NCBI GenBank assembly: GCA_002746365.1
Contig: NVWZ01000009.1
Location: 64,476 to 73,506 of the forward strand
From: Thiotrichaceae bacterium
GTDB lineage: Bacteria > Pseudomonadota > Gammaproteobacteria > SZUA-229
Direction: 5' to 3'
DNA length: 9,031 nucleotides
Within the stretch, counting starts at the first letter, position 1, and every line of letters starts with the position of its first letter. This document shows, one piece after another, positions 6,367 to 9,031 of the stretch. Both the position numbers and the translations under genes were made by a program. Under the pieces are notes generated by a model. It saw nothing but the letters and a program-made list of their open reading frames with translations. It did no database searches and was not told the DNA's origin.

Positions 6367-7404
6367 CTATTTATCGGCTACCAAACTATAACCTGATGTG
6401 GCTGGCAGACGAGGCATTGTGATTTCCGGATATTCACCGGTTAATGCACCAAGGAAAGCCACGATATCTTTTACTTCTTCCTCAGACAATGTCTTATTCA
6501 ACTGCAACTTTGCCATTATACGTACTGATTCGGATAAATTATTAACTGAACCGTTGTGGAAATACGGCGCCGTATCGGTGATATTGCGTAAGGTAGGAAC
6601 CCGAAACATATTCGCATCTGCTTTGCTGCCTGTTACTTCTTCACGGCCTTTATCTGTCGCTAAATCATATTCTTTTACATAAGTATTATCAGCAAAAGTT
6701 GGGAATTTGGCGTAAAAGCCCTGACCAAATTCCATCTTAGGACCATTAAATGCCGCGCCTGAATGACATGAGACACAGCCCACTGCAGCAAATGTTTCCA
6801 TACCACGCACTTGTTGCGCGTTCATCGCCTTTTTATCGCCTTTCACGTATTTATCATAAGGACTGTTTGGTGTAATCAATGTACGTTCAAATGCCGCTAC
6901 TGCTTTCGCTGCATTGACAACCGTCATAGAGTCCTGACCAAAAGCTTTATCGAAGTATGGTTTGTACCCAGGGACAGAACGGACTTTGTCCATTGCCTGT
7001 TCAATTTCTGATACACCCATTTCAACTGGATTAGTCACCGGACCTTTTGCCTGATCCTCTAACAAATCAGCGCGACCATCCCAAAATTGTACCGAATGAA
7101 ACGCCGAGTTCCACACAGTCGGCGCATTACGGCCACCGGTTTTACCGTGTACGCCCATCGAAAAGGTACGACTATCATCACCACCTTCCATCACATTATG
7201 ACAAGAGTTACACGAAACAGTACCCGTCGATGAAAACCGCGGATCCATAAATAACATTTTACCCAACTTCACCTTGGCTTCGGTTGTCGGGTTATCTTTA
7301 GGCGCGGGCGCAACATCAGGTAGCGCCTGCCATTCAGCCGAAACAGCGGTACTGGCTAACAGCATCATTAAAGTTATTGGTTTCATTATGTGTTTACGAT
7401 TCAT
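6367..7404 (-). CDS. Diheme cytochrome c peroxidase (CcpA/MauG family)
   Basis: Periplasmic enzyme reducing hydrogen peroxide to water with electrons from small c-type cytochromes or azurin. The signal peptide ends at VSA-E (about residue 23). Two heme-c sites are present: C65-N-S-C68-H69 and C210-V-S-C213-H214. By similarity to Pseudomonas CcpA, His86 (GVHGKTGG) matches the displaceable ligand His71, Trp108 in QFWDGRA matches Trp94, Glu128 in NPVEMG matches the acid-base Glu114, His283 in APYFHNG matches His261, and Met297 in RIM matches the distal Met275. All key peroxidase residues are therefore present, favouring a true peroxidase over a MauG-type enzyme, which has Tyr at the distal Met site. 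Length 345 aa fits. The ATG at 7402-7404 has GGAG six nt upstream. Confidence 0.95.
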   Translation of the reverse strand: MNRKHIMKPITLMMLLASTAVSAEWQALPDVAPAPKDNPTTEAKVKLGKMLFMDPRFSSTGTVSCNSCHNVMEGGDDSRTFSMGVHGKTGGRNAPTVWNSAFHSVQFWDGRADLLEDQAKGPVTNPVEMGVSEIEQAMDKVRSVPGYKPYFDKAFGQDSMTVVNAAKAVAAFERTLITPNSPYDKYVKGDKKAMNAQQVRGMETFAAVGCVSCHSGAAFNGPKMEFGQGFYAKFPTFADNTYVKEYDLATDKGREEVTGSKADANMFRVPTLRNITDTAPYFHNGSVNNLSESVRIMAKLQLNKTLSEEEVKDIVAFLGALTGEYPEITMPRLPATSGYSLVADK

Positions 7405-7445
7405 GAGACGCTCCGCCTAATTACCTGGTATATAGAATGATTTCA

Positions 7446-7474
7446 ACTATATAAGAGTTTAATTATATAGTCAA
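7446..7474 (-). promoter_or_regulatory. Sigma70-type promoter of the cytochrome c peroxidase gene, with internal dyad
   Basis: On the minus strand TTGACT (7469-7474), a 17-bp spacer and TATAGT (7446-7451) each match the consensus at 5 of 6 positions. The start would be near 7439, about 35 nt before the ATG and upstream of the GGAG ribosome site. The -10 and spacer hold a 9-bp inverted repeat, ACTATATAA (7446-7454) and TTATATAGT (7463-7471), which may be an operator. No TTGAT-N4-ATCAA FNR/Anr box is seen. Confidence 0.65.
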
Positions 7475-7551
7475 CATCTAATATATGACCCGATTCTCAA
7501 GCGTGTGGTAACGAGTATCACCATAATTTATAAGGTTTATTCAGAGGTACC

Positions 7552-8079
7552 CTAAAAACTGACAGAAATAATAATTTCAGGATAGGTATTGGAGCAATCG
7601 ACAAAACGAGAACAGTCTTCATATTCTTCATAAACAATGCCACCACCGACATACACACCGTTACCACCTGAGAAGAACGCCCCTGCACGATAACCATAAG
7701 AACTTTCATTATCGAGATCTTCAATAAATGTGGTTCGATAAAAAACACCGACATAGGGTTTGATGGTTTTCGGTTGAGTAAAAACATATTTAATCTGCGG
7801 GCTGATTTTGGTTATAGCCGGATCACCTGAAAACCAGTGCTGTACATCCACCCCCAATTCAAGCCCATTTAGCACATAATAACCAACGCCAACACCGAGA
7901 ATAATATAGTCCTCTCTGAACGCTTGCCCCGAACCGGCTACGATTCCAAGGTTCACGTTACCTTTTGAAAACGCTGCGCTCAACCCACCTGTGCCGATAC
8001 TTGCGGCAAAAACCACATTGGAGACAAGCAATAACACAACAGACAGAATCATTTGTTTATTAACTATTTTATTAGTCAT
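7552..8079 (-). CDS. Predicted small outer-membrane beta-barrel protein, function unknown
   Basis: 175 aa from the ATG at 8077-8079, chosen because AAGGA lies about 6 nt upstream; an upstream in-frame TTG lacks such a site. Residues 1 to about 25 are a signal peptide (Lys-containing start, then ILSVVLLLVSNVVFA). The mature part alternates polar and hydrophobic residues with many Gly and aromatic residues, for example GVGVGYYVLNGLELGVDV and KPYVGVFYRTTF. The protein ends IIISVSF; a terminal Phe after alternating hydrophobics is the usual BAM recognition signal. About 150 mature residues would fit an 8-stranded barrel. Cys156 and Cys162 could form a disulfide in the last external loop. I do not recognise a specific family. 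It stands between the ABC exporter and the peroxidase, all on the minus strand, with no evident functional link. Confidence 0.8.
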   Translation of the reverse strand: MTNKIVNKQMILSVVLLLVSNVVFAASIGTGGLSAAFSKGNVNLGIVAGSGQAFREDYIILGVGVGYYVLNGLELGVDVQHWFSGDPAITKISPQIKYVFTQPKTIKPYVGVFYRTTFIEDLDNESSYGYRAGAFFSGGNGVYVGGGIVYEEYEDCSRFVDCSNTYPEIIISVSF

Positions 8080-8130
8080 TATTTTTCCTTTTATTAACAA
8101 TAATCACAAGAGAGCTTTACACTGTAATTT

Positions 8131-8193
8131 TCGAATGTTTTTATCGGGAATTAGTCAGATTAAAAACACTGGATCCCCGATAAAAGCATTCGA
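8131..8193. repeat. Imperfect 18-bp inverted repeat (REP-like element)
   Basis: TCGAATGTTTTTATCGGG (8131-8148) and its near-exact reverse complement (8176-8193) differ at one position and flank 27 bp. Within the right arm CGATAAAAGCATTCG extends to GGATCCCCGA...CGAGGATGAC, a GTCAT-ended layout typical of dispersed intergenic repeats. It lies between the ABC exporter and the outer-membrane protein gene and could form a hairpin in their transcript. Confidence 0.72.
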
Positions 8194-8215
8194 GGATGAC
8201 AGAAGAAACAACCAT

Positions 8216-8242
8216 TAAAGAGCTTTTGCACAAAGCTCTTTA
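8216..8242 (-). terminator. Hairpin terminator after the ABC exporter gene
   Basis: TAAAGAGCTTT (8216-8226) and AAAGCTCTTTA (8232-8242) form a perfect 11-bp stem with loop TGCAC. It begins 4 bp after the exporter stop. In the minus direction the stem ends CTCTTTA followed by ATGG, so the T-tract is short. The AT-rich base of the stem may supply it. It is the best terminator candidate in the window. Confidence 0.55.
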
Positions 8243-8246
8243 TTAA

Positions 8247-9031
8247 TTAATGTCGACTACCATATAAGTCACGATACAGACCATCTTTACTAATCAACTC
8301 CTGATGATTGCCTTCATCAATAATTTTACCGGCATCAAACACCAGTACACGATCAGCCTGTCTCACCGCACTTAATCGATGTGCAATAATCAATGTCGTG
8401 CGGTTCTGTAAAAAGGCATGCATCGCTTTATGCAATAATGCTTCTGTTTCTGTGTCCAGCGAAGACGTTGCTTCATCCAGCACTACAATTTTAGGATCTG
8501 CCAAAATCATACGTGCGATAGCCAAACGCTGACGCTGACCACCTGATAATCTTATACCGCTTCTGCCAATGATGCTGTTTAATTTATCAGGCATGGCATT
8601 AACAACCGACTGCATTTGTGCAATCTTCAATGCATTCCAGATTGCATCATCATCAATCTCACGCCCCAGACAGAGGTTTGCTTTAACCGTATCGTTAAAC
8701 ATCGCCGGATGCTGTAAAACAGTCGCAACATTTTCACGTACCACATCCAGTCCAATTTCTTTTAAATTTACACCATCAAAATAAAGTTCACCGGCATCGG
8801 CAGAATATAAACCCAAAATAATTTGCACCAGTGTTGATTTACCTCCACCACTGGCACCGACCAACGCCACTTTTTCACCCTCAGCAATTGAAAGGCTGAC
8901 ACCGTCCAATACCTGCAAGCCGTCACCGTATGCAAAACTAATATTTTTTACAGTTAACCCCACTGTGTGTTTATCTTTAAATGGATTCGTTACATGATTA
9001 TATTGTGGCTCCTGTTCCATTTTAAGCAGAT
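8247..9031 (-). CDS. ABC exporter, C-terminal ATP-binding domain (partial, N-terminal part beyond the window edge)
   Basis: The frame is open to the right edge. The ATG at 9018-9020 is probably internal: preceding codons read LLK, and LLKMEQEP resembles the linker between membrane and nucleotide-binding domains in MsbA-type exporters (pattern LL..EPE). Counting from that Met, the domain is complete: aromatic A-loop Tyr31, Walker A GASGGGKST (55-63), Q-loop Gln103, signature LSGGQ (158-162), Walker B IVVLDE with Glu183 (178-183), D-loop SSLD (186-189), and switch His214. It should hydrolyse ATP to drive export through the inner membrane. The membrane domain and therefore any substrate clue lie outside the window, so no symbol is given. 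A hairpin terminator follows the stop directly. Confidence 0.9.
   Translation of the reverse strand, partial: LLKMEQEPQYNHVTNPFKDKHTVGLTVKNISFAYGDGLQVLDGVSLSIAEGEKVALVGASGGGKSTLVQIILGLYSADAGELYFDGVNLKEIGLDVVRENVATVLQHPAMFNDTVKANLCLGREIDDDAIWNALKIAQMQSVVNAMPDKLNSIIGRSGIRLSGGQRQRLAIARMILADPKIVVLDEATSSLDTETEALLHKAMHAFLQNRTTLIIAHRLSAVRQADRVLVFDAGKIIDEGNHQELISKDGLYRDLYGSRH

Noticed and set aside
7506..7523. Weak hairpin TGGTAA/TCACCA after the barrel protein gene
   Set aside because: Only six pairs including a G-T pair, with no T-run; not enough to call a terminator.
7518..7787. An 89-codon minus-strand frame overlapping the end of the barrel protein gene
   Set aside because: It is out of frame with a gene that has a signal peptide, ribosome site and proper C-terminus; no independent support.
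1..9031. CRISPR array, tRNA, rRNA, insertion sequence or prophage signals
   Set aside because: No regularly spaced repeats, tRNA-like cloverleaf, transposase motifs or phage genes were seen on either strand.

Overview
The window looks like chromosomal DNA from a gammaproteobacterium of fairly low GC content. The evidence is the gene order mrdA-rodA-mltB-rlpA, the diheme cytochrome c peroxidase, the outer-membrane protein with a C-terminal Phe, and the palindromic intergenic repeats. Genus cannot be read from the sequence. No phage, transposase, CRISPR, tRNA or rRNA signature was found.

Left block (1-4373, all minus strand, so reading order is right to left): mrdA (PBP2) overlaps rodA by 14 bp. 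These encode the transpeptidase and SEDS glycosyltransferase of the rod-shape elongation machinery. They are followed by mltB (lytic transglycosylase) and the first 58 codons of an rlpA-like lipoprotein that runs off the left edge. A perfect 27-bp inverted repeat lies between mltB and rlpA.

Centre (4374-5788): a 311-bp divergent intergenic region separates mrdA from a plus-strand adenylate kinase. The kinase has a four-Cys zinc lid and about 150 extra C-terminal residues, first Lys/Pro-rich and then a coiled coil. This is the most unusual gene in the window.

Right block (5939-9031, all minus strand): reading right to left, these are the ATP-binding end of an ABC exporter cut by the window edge, a small predicted outer-membrane beta-barrel protein, a diheme cytochrome c peroxidase with a good sigma70-type promoter, and a thioredoxin with the WCGPC motif. 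The peroxidase and thioredoxin suggest a local redox or peroxide-defence pair, but only from proximity. Three short palindromic elements with a GTCAT or ATGAC motif at or near an edge lie between genes.

Most genes are ordinary housekeeping or envelope genes. I found no clear new multigene system. The best leads are the extended adenylate kinase, the perfect palindrome inside the cell-wall operon, a possible ligand change in the PBP2 zinc site, and the dyad over the peroxidase promoter.
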